From contig OY970271.1 in NCBI GenBank assembly GCA_963715745.1, positions 2,728,001-2,792,000 on the forward strand: a stretch of 64,000 nucleotides of DNA, given 5' to 3'. Source of the DNA: CAWGJF01 sp963715745. GTDB taxonomy: Bacteria > Bacteroidota > Ignavibacteria > Ignavibacteriales > Ignavibacteriaceae. Under the pieces are notes generated by a model. It was not told the DNA's origin. It saw only the letters and a list, made by a program, of their open reading frames with translations, and made no database searches. The stretch's first letter is position 1. Each line of letters opens with the position of its first letter. The position numbers and the translations under genes are program-made. Of the stretch, positions 1-9,048 are shown piece after piece.

Positions 1-106
1 TAAAAAATTTTCTTATTGGTTTCCAAAATATTTGCCAAACAGAATTTTTTGCATAGTAAGGAACCGGTTTATTCAAGATTTTAAAAAATAATTCTGCCAG
101 AGTCAT
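1..106 (-). CDS. N-terminus of an unidentified protein, cut by the window edge
   Basis: An ATG on the minus strand at 106-104 opens a frame of 35 codons that runs off the left edge without a stop. The peptide starts MTLAELFFKILNKPVPYY and is rich in aromatic and basic residues. It lies 36 bp downstream of the methyltransferase gene on the same strand, so it is probably the next gene of the polysaccharide locus. No family can be named from 35 residues, and no clear ribosome binding site is visible. Confidence 0.4.
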   Translation of the reverse strand, partial: MTLAELFFKILNKPVPYYAKNSVWQIFWKPIRKFF

Positions 107-142
107 AGAAAAAATTAATTAAATTATAAATCAAATTTTTAT

Positions 143-859
143 TTAATTACTCGATTCTTTTTTTACAAAAAAGATAAATTGTCCACAAAACATTAGCTTT
201 GTAGCATTAACATTTAAAGTAGATATCCTGAATAATTTTCCGATAATAAATATCAAAAAATTAAATGGGGATTCATTCTTCCAAAAGATATTAAAAAATC
301 TAGGACTCTTTAATATTCTTCTCAAAATTAGTGTGAAGGAATCAATTCCAGCTCTTAAATGTAAGAGTTTAAGTTTTGCATCATTTAATAATGTGTAAAA
401 GCCAAATGGAGTATAATTCCAATAGCTGTATGAATGAAATGGTTCAAGGTGAGAAGTTGAACCTATTAAATACCCTCCCGGCTTTAAAACCCTCTTAACT
501 TCTGCCAGCAAATCCCTTGGTTTTTTGACATGTTCAAAAACTTGCCGGCAATAAACCAGGTCAAAATTATTATCTTCAAATGGTATATCAATACCATTGA
601 ATGTTATGAACTTCTCACTACTCATTGTCCTACTCATAACCTCGGGAGAATTTTCTATATCAATTCCATACCATTCTAGTTTACTATTTAGCTTTTTAAA
701 ATAATTTAGTGATTCACCGCTTCCACAGCCTAAATCTAATATTGTATATGGTTTATCTATATCAGATAATTTCAATACTCTTTCAAGATAATATTCCAGC
801 GTAACCTGTCTGGAATGATCCAATGGAATATAATTTTTTAATACTTCTTTCAGTAACAT
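143..859 (-). CDS. Class I SAM-dependent methyltransferase in the polysaccharide locus
   Basis: The 238-residue protein has the SAM-binding glycine motif LDLGCGSGES near residue 42, an acidic residue after strand 2 (GIDIE), a DLVYCRQVFEHV segment around residue 104 and the RVLKPGGYLIGS strand typical of Methyltransf_11/25 proteins. Such proteins usually methylate sugars or lipid-linked intermediates; the substrate here is unknown. The start codon directly follows the repaired stop codon of the upstream GT4 gene (TAAATG), so translation is probably coupled. The family call is firm and the substrate is not known. The C-terminal third is hydrophobic and basic and may touch the membrane. Confidence 0.85.
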   Translation of the reverse strand: MLLKEVLKNYIPLDHSRQVTLEYYLERVLKLSDIDKPYTILDLGCGSGESLNYFKKLNSKLEWYGIDIENSPEVMSRTMSSEKFITFNGIDIPFEDNNFDLVYCRQVFEHVKKPRDLLAEVKRVLKPGGYLIGSTSHLEPFHSYSYWNYTPFGFYTLLNDAKLKLLHLRAGIDSFTLILRRILKSPRFFNIFWKNESPFNFLIFIIGKLFRISTLNVNATKLMFCGQFIFFVKKESSN

Positions 860-1974
860 TTATAAAACAAATTGTTTATAAATATTTATCATCTGGTTTA
901 TATTATCATTCCAGTTAAAATTTTTAATTACGTTTTGCCTGCCTGCTTTTCCCATCGAATCTCTTAAATTTTTATTCTCTAATAATTTAATAATTGCTTC
1001 CGAAGCTGCCTGAATATTTTTTTTTCAACCACAAATCCGGTTACTCCGTCATTAACTACCTCAGGTAATCCACCTACATCAGAGACAACTACAGGTTTTT
1101 CGCAAGCTGAAGCTTCAATAACAGCAACACCAAAACTTTCGCTATCTTCAATTGATAGTGTAATGTAAATATCTAGCATATTATGGTATTTAACAATATC
1201 ATCGTGTTTAACGAAACCCGTAAATTCTGTTGATGATTCAATTTGTAGTTCCTTAATAACTTGTTTTAAATAACTTTCAAGTGAACCTTCACCCACAATT
1301 AATAATTTTAATGAAAGTTGTGGGAATTTTTCTTTTACCAATTTGAATGCTCTTATAAGATATTCAACGCCATACTTTTTTTCTAAAGTTTTTATTGTAC
1401 CAATTACGATATTTTTATTTTCTGGTGAAGACTCAATTTTTATTGGCTTAAATTTATTTATGTCAATCCCAAATGGTGTCACTTCAATATTTTTCGCTGT
1501 AAACTGTTTTGTATGTATTGCCATAGCCTTGCTTGTTGATAAGATTTTATCAGCTTTCTTTAAACTATATTTTATTATGCTTTTATGGAGCAGACTTTTC
1601 AAAGGGAAATTATAAATATCTGCTCCCCACACAGAGATAATAAAGGGATGAAAACCTGAAAGTGCACCTATTAAACCATAACTCGAGGCATAATGAGAAT
1701 GCAATATATCAGGATTTAATTCGTCAATTAGTTGTTTTACCTTCAATAATGCTTTAAGATAAACTAACTTTGAAATATTAGTTTCTTTCCTTTTCTGAAT
1801 CTTTCTAGAAATATTAATTGTGTACAATCCAATATCCGGAGTATCGATATAAAGATTTTTATCGGGAACATGAAAAGTGAAAATATCTATTTTACAACCC
1901 GCTCTGCGTAGAGATTTTGTCCAGCGAAGAATATGCGGCGAATTTGAATCAGCAAGTATTAGAATTTTTGTCAT
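860..1974 (-). CDS. GT4 glycosyltransferase, frameshifted near its 3' end
   Basis: The GT-B fold glycosyltransferase transfers a sugar from a nucleotide-sugar donor, probably onto a lipid-linked glycan. The N-terminal acceptor domain holds HSHYASSYGLIGAL near residue 93, and the C-terminal half has VEASACEKPVVVSDVGG with the EX7E-type donor site. Read as it stands, the frame goes wrong after GFVVEKK and stops near 979. In a neighbouring frame a normal GT4 tail follows (IQAASEAIIKLLENKNLR and onward) and ends in TAA at 862-860, just before the next ATG. The shift lies in a run of nine A on the coding strand (1017-1025), where ten would keep the frame and give 371 residues. The start is taken as ATG at 1974 rather than the TTG just upstream. 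Sequencing error, slippage or real decay are all possible. Confidence 0.8.
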
Positions 1975-1978
1975 CAAG

Positions 1979-3130
1979 TTATTGGATTCTTTTCGAAATT
2001 TTATTCTCTTTTAAAAAGATTTTTATATTTATTAGCACTGACTCCGGTGATAATTGTGTCATACATTCATACGATGGGCAACCAAAACGGCCAGCGTTTG
2101 TAAAACATACTTTTTCATCTTCTTCAGGTGAGCATTTTATTTTCAAAGTAGTGTATGAATGATGTGAACCGATTGGAATATGATAGTCGGGATTTGTTGG
2201 CCCATAAATAGTAAATGTAGGTTTACCTAAAAGATTGGCAATATGAATTGGTCCCGAATCGTTACTAATCAGTACTGAGCATCCTTTTATATTTTCAATT
2301 AAGTTTTCAACAGTTCCGGATTCAACAAATTTTATTTTATCATTCTTTAATTCATAGCATATATCTTTAGGTAAGTTAATATTTGCTGGAATTATTAAAC
2401 CCACATCATAAACCTCGGTTAGAATTTTAGCCAATTTTAAAAATTTAATAAAATTCCATTCCTTTGATTCCCATCCTGCAAAAGGATGAATTAAAATATT
2501 TCCATCTGAAGTATAATTTTTTGGAAATGACTTGACAATTTTCCTATCTAGATTAGGAATTACAGATTCAATAATGTCCAAATAATTATCCATCAATTGA
2601 GGAGTTTTTCTCAATGGGACAAAACAATCATAAATATTTTTAAAATATAGTCGGTTCGTTCCAATTATTTTTTTAGCTCTTGAATTAAATATTAATGTTG
2701 CTGAAGTCATAGTGTTTGAAAAATCAAACAATATCTCAGGTTGTGAAGATTTTAATAATTTTCTTGCAGTTTTACTTGCTAAGCGATTGTTAAAATAAAA
2801 TTGTTTACGATCAATAATACAATAATTAATATTTGCAAGCCCCAGTTTATATATAGGGACAGTTTCCGGAAAGCAAAAAACTAATATTTTTTTTTGATAT
2901 TTTTTTTGGATCTCCCTTATTGCTGGTATAGTAAAAACCGAATCACCAAGCTTATTTAATGATACTATAACTATGTTGCCATAATTGTAACCGAATATTT
3001 TACATGATATTCTAACTATATAGAGAAACTGGCCTAAAAGGAGGATAAAAACATTAAATAATAAATTATTTCTATCCAGAAGTTTGGTTATCTCTGTTTT
3101 TTTTAATTTAGTCAAAAAACTAAGAAACAT
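1979..3130 (-). CDS. GT9 family glycosyltransferase (heptosyltransferase-like)
   Basis: This 383-residue protein belongs to the ADP-heptose:LPS heptosyltransferase family (GT9), which adds heptose or related sugars to the lipopolysaccharide core. The N-terminal Rossmann half begins IVIVSLNKLGDSVFTIPAI, the family start. The C-terminal half carries ILIHPFAGWESKEW and the donor-binding segment SNDSGPIHIANLLGKPTF near residue 293. A cysteine-containing tail (CSPEEDEKVC...GCPSYECM) is common in GT9 proteins. Its start overlaps the end of the upstream O-antigen ligase gene by 11 bp, and the GT4 gene starts 5 bp after its stop, so the three are likely co-translated. The sugar transferred cannot be told from sequence. 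Confidence 0.85.
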   Translation of the reverse strand: MFLSFLTKLKKTEITKLLDRNNLLFNVFILLLGQFLYIVRISCKIFGYNYGNIVIVSLNKLGDSVFTIPAIREIQKKYQKKILVFCFPETVPIYKLGLANINYCIIDRKQFYFNNRLASKTARKLLKSSQPEILFDFSNTMTSATLIFNSRAKKIIGTNRLYFKNIYDCFVPLRKTPQLMDNYLDIIESVIPNLDRKIVKSFPKNYTSDGNILIHPFAGWESKEWNFIKFLKLAKILTEVYDVGLIIPANINLPKDICYELKNDKIKFVESGTVENLIENIKGCSVLISNDSGPIHIANLLGKPTFTIYGPTNPDYHIPIGSHHSYTTLKIKCSPEEDEKVCFTNAGRFGCPSYECMTQLSPESVLINIKIFLKENKISKRIQ

Positions 3131-4532
3131 TTTTCTGCGATAATTTAAACTTCTGGTAAATATAAATCAGAATTCCAAAAATTAACCAAAAAGGTAAGTC
3201 AGTAGTTATATATCCATATGTTAAATATCCAGTAATCTCTAAAAAGGATCTAAAGAATATTCCTATCCCTATTCCTGTTATCACAACTGACAGGATATAA
3301 TAATCATAATTATGTTTCTTCGTAATCTTCATTGTATTTACAGCGAAATAGAAAAATAACACAAAAAAACTAATAGATGTAATTAATCCCATTATTCCGT
3401 TTTCAGCAGAATAAAAAAGAAAGAAATTTTGAGGATGAGGTTTGCCAAATACACCAGCCCCAGATTCAAAATATTTATAAATTGAAGAAGGAGCATAACT
3501 ATGGAAATATTTTTCATATTGATCTGTCCCAACACCAAAGACTGGATGGTCTTGAATAATTTCTATACCTAATTGCCAATATATATCCCGGGTATTCACT
3601 CTATCCAAACGCAAGTAATTTTCAATCGTATCTTGTAAAAAAGGAATTGTAAAAATTAAAATAGCTGAGATAATAATAACAGATGACAAAATTTTAAAGA
3701 ATAGAGTTCTCCTTAAAATTATTAAAGTGAAAGATATACTAATTAACCCTGCCATTATTCCCCCTCTTGAATTTGCCAATAAGATTATAAAAACGTTAAT
3801 AACCAAGAAACTTATAAGTAAAAACTTTTTCCATTTTAAATTGAACTTTCGCATAAAAAACATTGAGGTTACTAATGATAATGAAAGGAAGAAAATAATG
3901 AGGCCGGTATATCCTACACTACTATATAATTCAGAATCTTTGATTAATAGAACCCTAATAAAATAACGCTCAAATCCAAGGTTAAGCACATCTATCATCA
4001 TTCGTACACCTAAAGCAAAAACTACTACAAATAAAGAATATATATAAACATATATATTTTCTTCATTTTGCAACAAGGAATAAAATATATAACATATGAT
4101 AAAGAAAAATGCCATCCTTACTATAGCAATAAATCCAATTAATGGTCTTGATGAAAACACAGTGGATATTAATAGGGTAACAAAGAGAAAAGCTAAAAAA
4201 AACAAAATCTGTTTAGGAACTTGGACAAAATTTTCAGTCTTCAATCCAAATTCTTGTAAAAATAAAAGTAACAATAAAGCCGATACTACAATAGTTATAT
4301 AAATGCGATATTCTTCAAAAAATTCAGTTGTAATTATCAAATAACTAATAATTATTAATCCAAGTATTACTTTCTTTCCATAAATATAAATAAGAATTGT
4401 TACCAGAAATATTAGAAAAGAAATAAAAATATAAGTTGATACTAATGATAAAATTAAAACTATTCCTAAAGCTATTAATAATTTGTTATTCCTAGCTAAT
4501 GTTGAATTAATATTTAGACTAAGCTCCCTCAT
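3120..4532 (-). CDS. O-antigen ligase / polymerase family membrane protein
   Basis: The 470-residue protein has about eleven hydrophobic segments and a large extracytoplasmic loop at about residues 310-380 with HPVFGVGTDQYEKYF and KPHPQNFFLFYSAENG. That loop matches the Wzy_C/WaaL family, in which a loop histidine and arginines act in joining undecaprenyl-linked glycan to lipid A or in polymerising repeat units. Ligase and polymerase cannot be separated by sequence alone. It lies 3 bp after the stop of the upstream flippase gene and overlaps the following GT9 gene, which fits a single transcription unit for surface glycan assembly. Confidence 0.8.
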   Translation of the reverse strand: MRELSLNINSTLARNNKLLIALGIVLILSLVSTYIFISFLIFLVTILIYIYGKKVILGLIIISYLIITTEFFEEYRIYITIVVSALLLLLFLQEFGLKTENFVQVPKQILFFLAFLFVTLLISTVFSSRPLIGFIAIVRMAFFFIICYIFYSLLQNEENIYVYIYSLFVVVFALGVRMMIDVLNLGFERYFIRVLLIKDSELYSSVGYTGLIIFFLSLSLVTSMFFMRKFNLKWKKFLLISFLVINVFIILLANSRGGIMAGLISISFTLIILRRTLFFKILSSVIIISAILIFTIPFLQDTIENYLRLDRVNTRDIYWQLGIEIIQDHPVFGVGTDQYEKYFHSYAPSSIYKYFESGAGVFGKPHPQNFFLFYSAENGIMGLITSISFFVLFFYFAVNTMKITKKHNYDYYILSVVITGIGIGIFFRSFLEITGYLTYGYITTDLPFWLIFGILIYIYQKFKLSQKNVS

Positions 4533-4535
4533 CTG

Positions 4536-6107
4536 CTAGTTCTGATTTAGTTTGTTTTGTGTTAAGAAAATACTAAACAAAGTTCTCTTAATAATATTTA
4601 CTTCACTATCATTTATAATAAGCGAGTTTAAGCAATAAATAATTAAAAAGCTTATAATAAAAATTACGTCTGATATTAATCCATTATACCCTAGTATTTC
4701 AATAAGTATTTTAATTATTAAATATGATCCCGCACCACTGAAAATAAAATAAATAATTTTGTTAATATGGGAATATTTCCCCTCACTTATATTTTTTTTT
4801 ATCCCAAAATAAAATGAAGTTAAGAATAAAAAGATGTAAATAAACGATGTGGATAAAGCCAATCCATTTTGCTTCAAATCATCAACTAAAAGAATATTAA
4901 AAATTATTTTCAAAAAGAAAGCTATAATCGAAATTTTTAGAACAAGAGAATACTTATCAATACTATATAACAGTTTTACTATTATTAAATAAGTTGAAAA
5001 GAAGATCAAACTTATTGTATAGTATTTTAAAACATCATGAGTCAGAAAAGTATCATCAGCTGAAAATTTACCTCGCTCATAAAAAATATGCAGAAAAAAA
5101 TCACCCTTAAAAAACAGAATAAAAACAATTGGAATAATAATAAACGTATTTATGCCTAAAGCATTCTTAAAATCGTTTTGTAAAAGCTCGGGAGATTTTA
5201 AAAACGAATAAGAAAACTTAGAGAACATTGTAGTTATCAGAGGAATAGAAAATAATGAAACAGGAAGTGAGTAAATAACTAACGCGTAACCTAATGCTGA
5301 AATTCCACCTTCCGGAATTTTTCCTATAAAATATCTATCAATCAAAACATAGGACAGGGATAATCCTTCTATAAAAATTAACGATATTAGAATATTTATT
5401 TGTGAAAGTTTATATCTTACATTAAAAATATGTGATAATCTGAATTTTAATTTTTTTCTGACTGGTTTTACTAGTACAATGAAACAAATAATATATGCAA
5501 TTACAAAACTAACCGGGATAATAAATATCTGGAATAGATCCGTAAAAAACAGAACAAGAATAATTATAGTGGTATTCAATAATATCTGTGAAAGTGCTGG
5601 GTAAATAAAATTAAAATTAGCCTGCATATAAGAAGTTAATACAGACATCACTGCATTAATGGGAATTGTTATTAGAAATATTAAAAATATTTTATAACCT
5701 GTTTCCTGAAGGTCAGAGGAAAGTGAGGACAAGTAAAAATCAATTATAAATTTGGAGAAAGCAAAAAGAAGCAAAGAAAGAATTATCCCGCCAAATAAAA
5801 ACCAGTAAAAAGTATAATTGAAAAAATCGTCACCTTTTACATCTTGATTTTCTTCATTTCCATCTATTATTATCTTGTTATATGCAGGAATAAAATAATG
5901 CTGGCACAGATATATAATTGCCGAATTAATAACAACTGCAAGTGCTGCACTTGAAAGGAAAAGGTCAAATTCAGAGCTTAAGCCAAAATTATTTGCATAA
6001 ATAATTTCGCGTACAAAACCGATTCCTTTACTAAGGAATCCAATAGCTGTCAAAATAACAGAAGCACGCGCAATTGAAGATGTAAACTTATTTGATCTAT
6101 CGCTCAT
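4536..6107 (-). CDS. MurJ/Wzx-type lipid-linked oligosaccharide flippase
   Basis: The 523-residue protein has about fourteen hydrophobic segments and the N-terminal signature of the MviN/MurJ branch of the MOP superfamily (SKGIGFVREIIYANNFG, residues 25-41). Family members move undecaprenyl-linked precursors across the inner membrane. The position directly upstream of an O-antigen ligase gene suggests it exports the repeat unit of this locus instead of lipid II, so I do not assign murJ. The middle of the protein has the family's FSIPLITTMFSKFSYSF segment. It starts with ATG at 6107 and follows the FkbM gene by 23 bp. Confidence 0.8.
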   Translation of the reverse strand: MSDRSNKFTSSIARASVILTAIGFLSKGIGFVREIIYANNFGLSSEFDLFLSSAALAVVINSAIIYLCQHYFIPAYNKIIIDGNEENQDVKGDDFFNYTFYWFLFGGIILSLLLFAFSKFIIDFYLSSLSSDLQETGYKIFLIFLITIPINAVMSVLTSYMQANFNFIYPALSQILLNTTIIILVLFFTDLFQIFIIPVSFVIAYIICFIVLVKPVRKKLKFRLSHIFNVRYKLSQINILISLIFIEGLSLSYVLIDRYFIGKIPEGGISALGYALVIYSLPVSLFSIPLITTMFSKFSYSFLKSPELLQNDFKNALGINTFIIIPIVFILFFKGDFFLHIFYERGKFSADDTFLTHDVLKYYTISLIFFSTYLIIVKLLYSIDKYSLVLKISIIAFFLKIIFNILLVDDLKQNGLALSTSFIYIFLFLTSFYFGIKKNISEGKYSHINKIIYFIFSGAGSYLIIKILIEILGYNGLISDVIFIISFLIIYCLNSLIINDSEVNIIKRTLFSIFLTQNKLNQN

Positions 6108-6130
6108 TAATTTAAAATAGTAAAGGAATA

Positions 6131-6880
6131 CTAAGTAAATTTGATATAAATATCCCCGTCAATTATTCCTTGAGACGGCAAGTTTTTAAATAATTTTATA
6201 AACTCTTCAGGATTTACCCATTCACTTAATCCAAACTTTAATAATTCTCCTGCTGAATAATTACAGCTAATATTTCCCAAAGATTTTAGGTAATTAATAC
6301 ATTCTATAGCGTTATTCATCAATTCAGGGATTGTATATTCAAAAGATAAAATTTTAATACTAGTCGTAAGTCCTTTTAGTACTTCCAGTTCATATCCCTC
6401 AACATCAATCTTGCAAAAATCTGGTTTACCATATTTTTTAATTAGATCATCCAATGTTGTTACCGAGACTTCAATTTTCTTTTCCCAGTTTTGTTTTTTA
6501 AATCTTGAATTTTTTACTTTCGAAATCCACTCTTCAGACATAGACGATAAAGCAGAAGATGAACTCAAATACATTATTATTTTGCCGGTTTTTGCTCCAA
6601 CTGCTTCACCAACAAGATTAATATTATCTTTATATTTCCTTTTAAGAAATCTTAAAAGTTCAGGCTGGGGTTCGACAGCAACTACGTTTGCTCCCAATTT
6701 CAAAAATATTTCTGTTCTATTTCCATAATTAGCACCAATATCAAAACATAAACTATTTCTTGTTACTAAATCTGAGTAAAAGTTAATTCTTCTTTTTTCA
6801 ATTTCTTTGAGAGAGGTACTTTTTAAGTACTTATCTTTAATAATTTTTAAATAGTCGAATATATCAATTGATTTTAAAAG
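6131..6880 (-). CDS. FkbM family methyltransferase, start uncertain
   Basis: FkbM proteins O-methylate sugars in glycan and natural-product pathways. The core shows CFDIGANYGNRTEIFLKLGA, VVAVEPQPELLRFL, VGEAVGAKTG and DFCKIDVEGYELEVLKGL, all diagnostic of the family. The first in-frame recognised start is TTG at 6703, but that would remove the SAM-binding motif FDIGANYG, which is encoded just upstream in the same frame. The frame is open up to 6880 and contains no ATG, GTG or earlier TTG. One added base in the four-base run at 6876-6879 would join it to a TTG at 6900 and give about 256 residues, normal for the family. Either a rare start codon or an indel is needed. The end at 6131 is certain and the start given is the limit of the open frame. 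Confidence 0.75.
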   Translation of the reverse strand, partial: LLKSIDIFDYLKIIKDKYLKSTSLKEIEKRRINFYSDLVTRNSLCFDIGANYGNRTEIFLKLGANVVAVEPQPELLRFLKRKYKDNINLVGEAVGAKTGKIIMYLSSSSALSSMSEEWISKVKNSRFKKQNWEKKIEVSVTTLDDLIKKYGKPDFCKIDVEGYELEVLKGLTTSIKILSFEYTIPELMNNAIECINYLKSLGNISCNYSAGELLKFGLSEWVNPEEFIKLFKNLPSQGIIDGDIYIKFT

Positions 6881-6943
6881 TTATTAATTAGTTCACTCAA
6901 TTTAGATTCACAGTAATTATGGAAAGAATTTGGTTAGTTACAA

Positions 6944-7891
6944 TTAATGAATAATTGAAGAATCAATATTTTTAAAATACTCAACTGTTTTCTTTAACCC
7001 ATCTAATCTTGAAACTTTTGGTTCCCATTTTAAAATTTCTTTTGCTCTTGTTATATCTGGTTGTCTTACCTTGGGATCATTTTCCGGAAGTTCTTCGAAA
7101 ATAATTTCACTTTTACTCTTAGTTAATTCAATTATTTCTTTTGCAATTTCAACTACCGGTATCTCTTCAGGATTGCCAATATTAACCGGGTCATTTTCAT
7201 TTGACATAAGAAGCTTAAATATTCCATCAACCTGATCACTTATGTAACAAAAACTCCTGGTTTGTGATCCATCCCCATAAACAGTAATTGGTTTATCGTT
7301 TAGTGCCTGTGTAATAAAATTCGGAATAGCTCTTCCATCATTTGCACGCATCCTTGGACCAAATGTATTGAATATCCTAACAATCCTTGTATCAACATTG
7401 TGATACCTATGATAAGCCATTGTAATGGCTTCAGCAAATCGCTTCGCCTCATCATAAACACCACGTGGACCAATCGGATTAACATTCCCCCAGTAATCTT
7501 CTTTTTGCGGATGTACTTCAGGATCACCATAAACTTCTGATGTGGATGCCAAAAGAAATCTTGCTTTCTTTTCTTTTGCTAATCCAAGTGCCTTATGAGT
7601 TCCAAGCGAACCTACTTTAAGAGTTTGAATTGGTAATTGAAGGTAATCAACAGGACTTGCTGGTGAGGCGAAGTGCAAAATGTAATCTATCTTTCCTGGT
7701 AAAAAAATATAGTTTGTAACATCATGTTTTACAAATTTAAAATTTTCGTTTCCTGCCAGATGAGAAATATTATTGATATTACCGGTAAGTAGGTTGTCAA
7801 TACAGATAACTTTTAATCCTTTATCAAGTAATTTTTCACATAGATAGGATCCCAGGAATCCTGCACCACCCGTTACAACAGCAGTTTCCAT
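6944..7891 (-). CDS. UDP-glucuronate decarboxylase (UDP-xylose synthase)
   Basis: The 315-residue enzyme is an extended short-chain dehydrogenase that converts UDP-glucuronate to UDP-xylose with bound NAD. It has the nucleotide motif GGAGFLG (residues 8-14), the catalytic Tyr146 and Lys150 in GVYDEAKRFAE, and the segment RIVRIFNTFGPRM. The YDEAKR form and the NPIGPRG segment before it are typical of UXS rather than UDP-glucose 4-epimerase or dTDP-glucose dehydratase. The product would feed the glycosyltransferases of this locus. Its ATG overlaps the stop codon of the Wzz-like gene by one base, with AAGGAG just upstream inside that gene, so translation is coupled. Confidence 0.85.
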   Translation of the reverse strand: METAVVTGGAGFLGSYLCEKLLDKGLKVICIDNLLTGNINNISHLAGNENFKFVKHDVTNYIFLPGKIDYILHFASPASPVDYLQLPIQTLKVGSLGTHKALGLAKEKKARFLLASTSEVYGDPEVHPQKEDYWGNVNPIGPRGVYDEAKRFAEAITMAYHRYHNVDTRIVRIFNTFGPRMRANDGRAIPNFITQALNDKPITVYGDGSQTRSFCYISDQVDGIFKLLMSNENDPVNIGNPEEIPVVEIAKEIIELTKSKSEIIFEELPENDPKVRQPDITRAKEILKWEPKVSRLDGLKKTVEYFKNIDSSIIH

Positions 7892-9039
7892 TATTTCTCC
7901 TTTAGTGACTGCTGAAGATCAATTACATTCTTTTCACGTATAATATAATAAGCTGATAAGATTAAAAAAATAAAAAATGCACTGGCAAAACTTGCACGAA
8001 GTAATCTCGGGGAAGAAACTTTATCAGGCAGAATTGCTTTATCTAATACTTCAATGGTAGGTGTATCGCGGTTTTCCTGAATTTTTTCTTTATAATATTG
8101 CTGTTGTAAAAGTAGATAAACTTCGTTTTGAATTTTTACATCACGCATTAATCGAGCTAATTCCATTCCTAATTCCGGTACATCCTTAAAGGCAATTAAA
8201 TAATCTTCGGAACCAAGTTCAAGCTTACCATATTCTTTCTTTAACTCAGACAGCTTTTTCTTAAGTGTAACCAATGTTACGTTATCTTCTTTTAAATTTG
8301 GTTCAAGTAAACCTATTTCCAATTCAGTTTTCACCATTTCTGATTTTAATTTGGATGCACCTTCAATTGCTGCATTCAACTGTTCAGGTAGAGAAATAGC
8401 TTTATTTTTTTGTTGAAATTCCATTAAAGCAGATTCTACTGAATCTAATTTAGTTCGGGTACGTTCAAGCTGAGCTTCAATATAAATTCTTGCACGTTTT
8501 GCTTTATAAGAATTTTTTTCTCTGTTTACTTTATCTAAAGCTTCAGTATAGGAATTAGATAACGCAGCAGATAGTCTTTTCAATGAATCTGTATCACCAA
8601 AAAATTTGGGTAGAAATCCGCTTTTAACATTTACAGACAGAGAGATTATACCCTCTTTAGAAACATTCATATCAAGATTATCCTGTAATTCTTTACAAGC
8701 ATCGTATAAATCATCAGCAGAATAATATTCTACCAGATCATTCTTTTTAACAACATACTCTGCAACTGATCTGCTTTTTAAAATTTCCATAAATAGTTGT
8801 GAGCTGCCAGTGAATCCTCCGCCTAAAAGTAAACTGGAAAAATCACCTCCACTTAACAAGCTGCTTAGACCTCCAACCTGGTTATCTTCTGAAGGAGGAA
8901 GAATGGTAACTTCTGAATTGTAGGTAATTGGTGAAATTAATAGAAGGTATATAAATACAATTATTGTTGAAACAATTGTTATAAATAAGATTGTTTTAAT
9001 GTTTACAAGTATTGTATGTATTATCTGGTGAAACGTCAT
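7891..9039 (-). CDS. Wzz/GumC-like polysaccharide chain-length protein
   Basis: The 382-residue inner-membrane protein has a transmembrane segment at about residues 15-36 and another at about 345-367, enclosing a long periplasmic region with predicted coiled coil (about residues 165-330). The N-terminal Wzz domain includes SEVTILPPSEDNQ and the C-terminal part ends with a proline-containing segment (AILPDKVSSPRLLRAS) before TM2, as in Wzz and GumC proteins. There is no C-terminal tyrosine kinase domain. These proteins control the length of exported polysaccharide and act with an SLBB outer-membrane channel, which is the adjacent upstream gene (9 bp apart). Confidence 0.85.
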   Translation of the reverse strand: MTFHQIIHTILVNIKTILFITIVSTIIVFIYLLLISPITYNSEVTILPPSEDNQVGGLSSLLSGGDFSSLLLGGGFTGSSQLFMEILKSRSVAEYVVKKNDLVEYYSADDLYDACKELQDNLDMNVSKEGIISLSVNVKSGFLPKFFGDTDSLKRLSAALSNSYTEALDKVNREKNSYKAKRARIYIEAQLERTRTKLDSVESALMEFQQKNKAISLPEQLNAAIEGASKLKSEMVKTELEIGLLEPNLKEDNVTLVTLKKKLSELKKEYGKLELGSEDYLIAFKDVPELGMELARLMRDVKIQNEVYLLLQQQYYKEKIQENRDTPTIEVLDKAILPDKVSSPRLLRASFASAFFIFLILSAYYIIREKNVIDLQQSLKEK

Positions 9040-9048
9040 CTGATTTTT

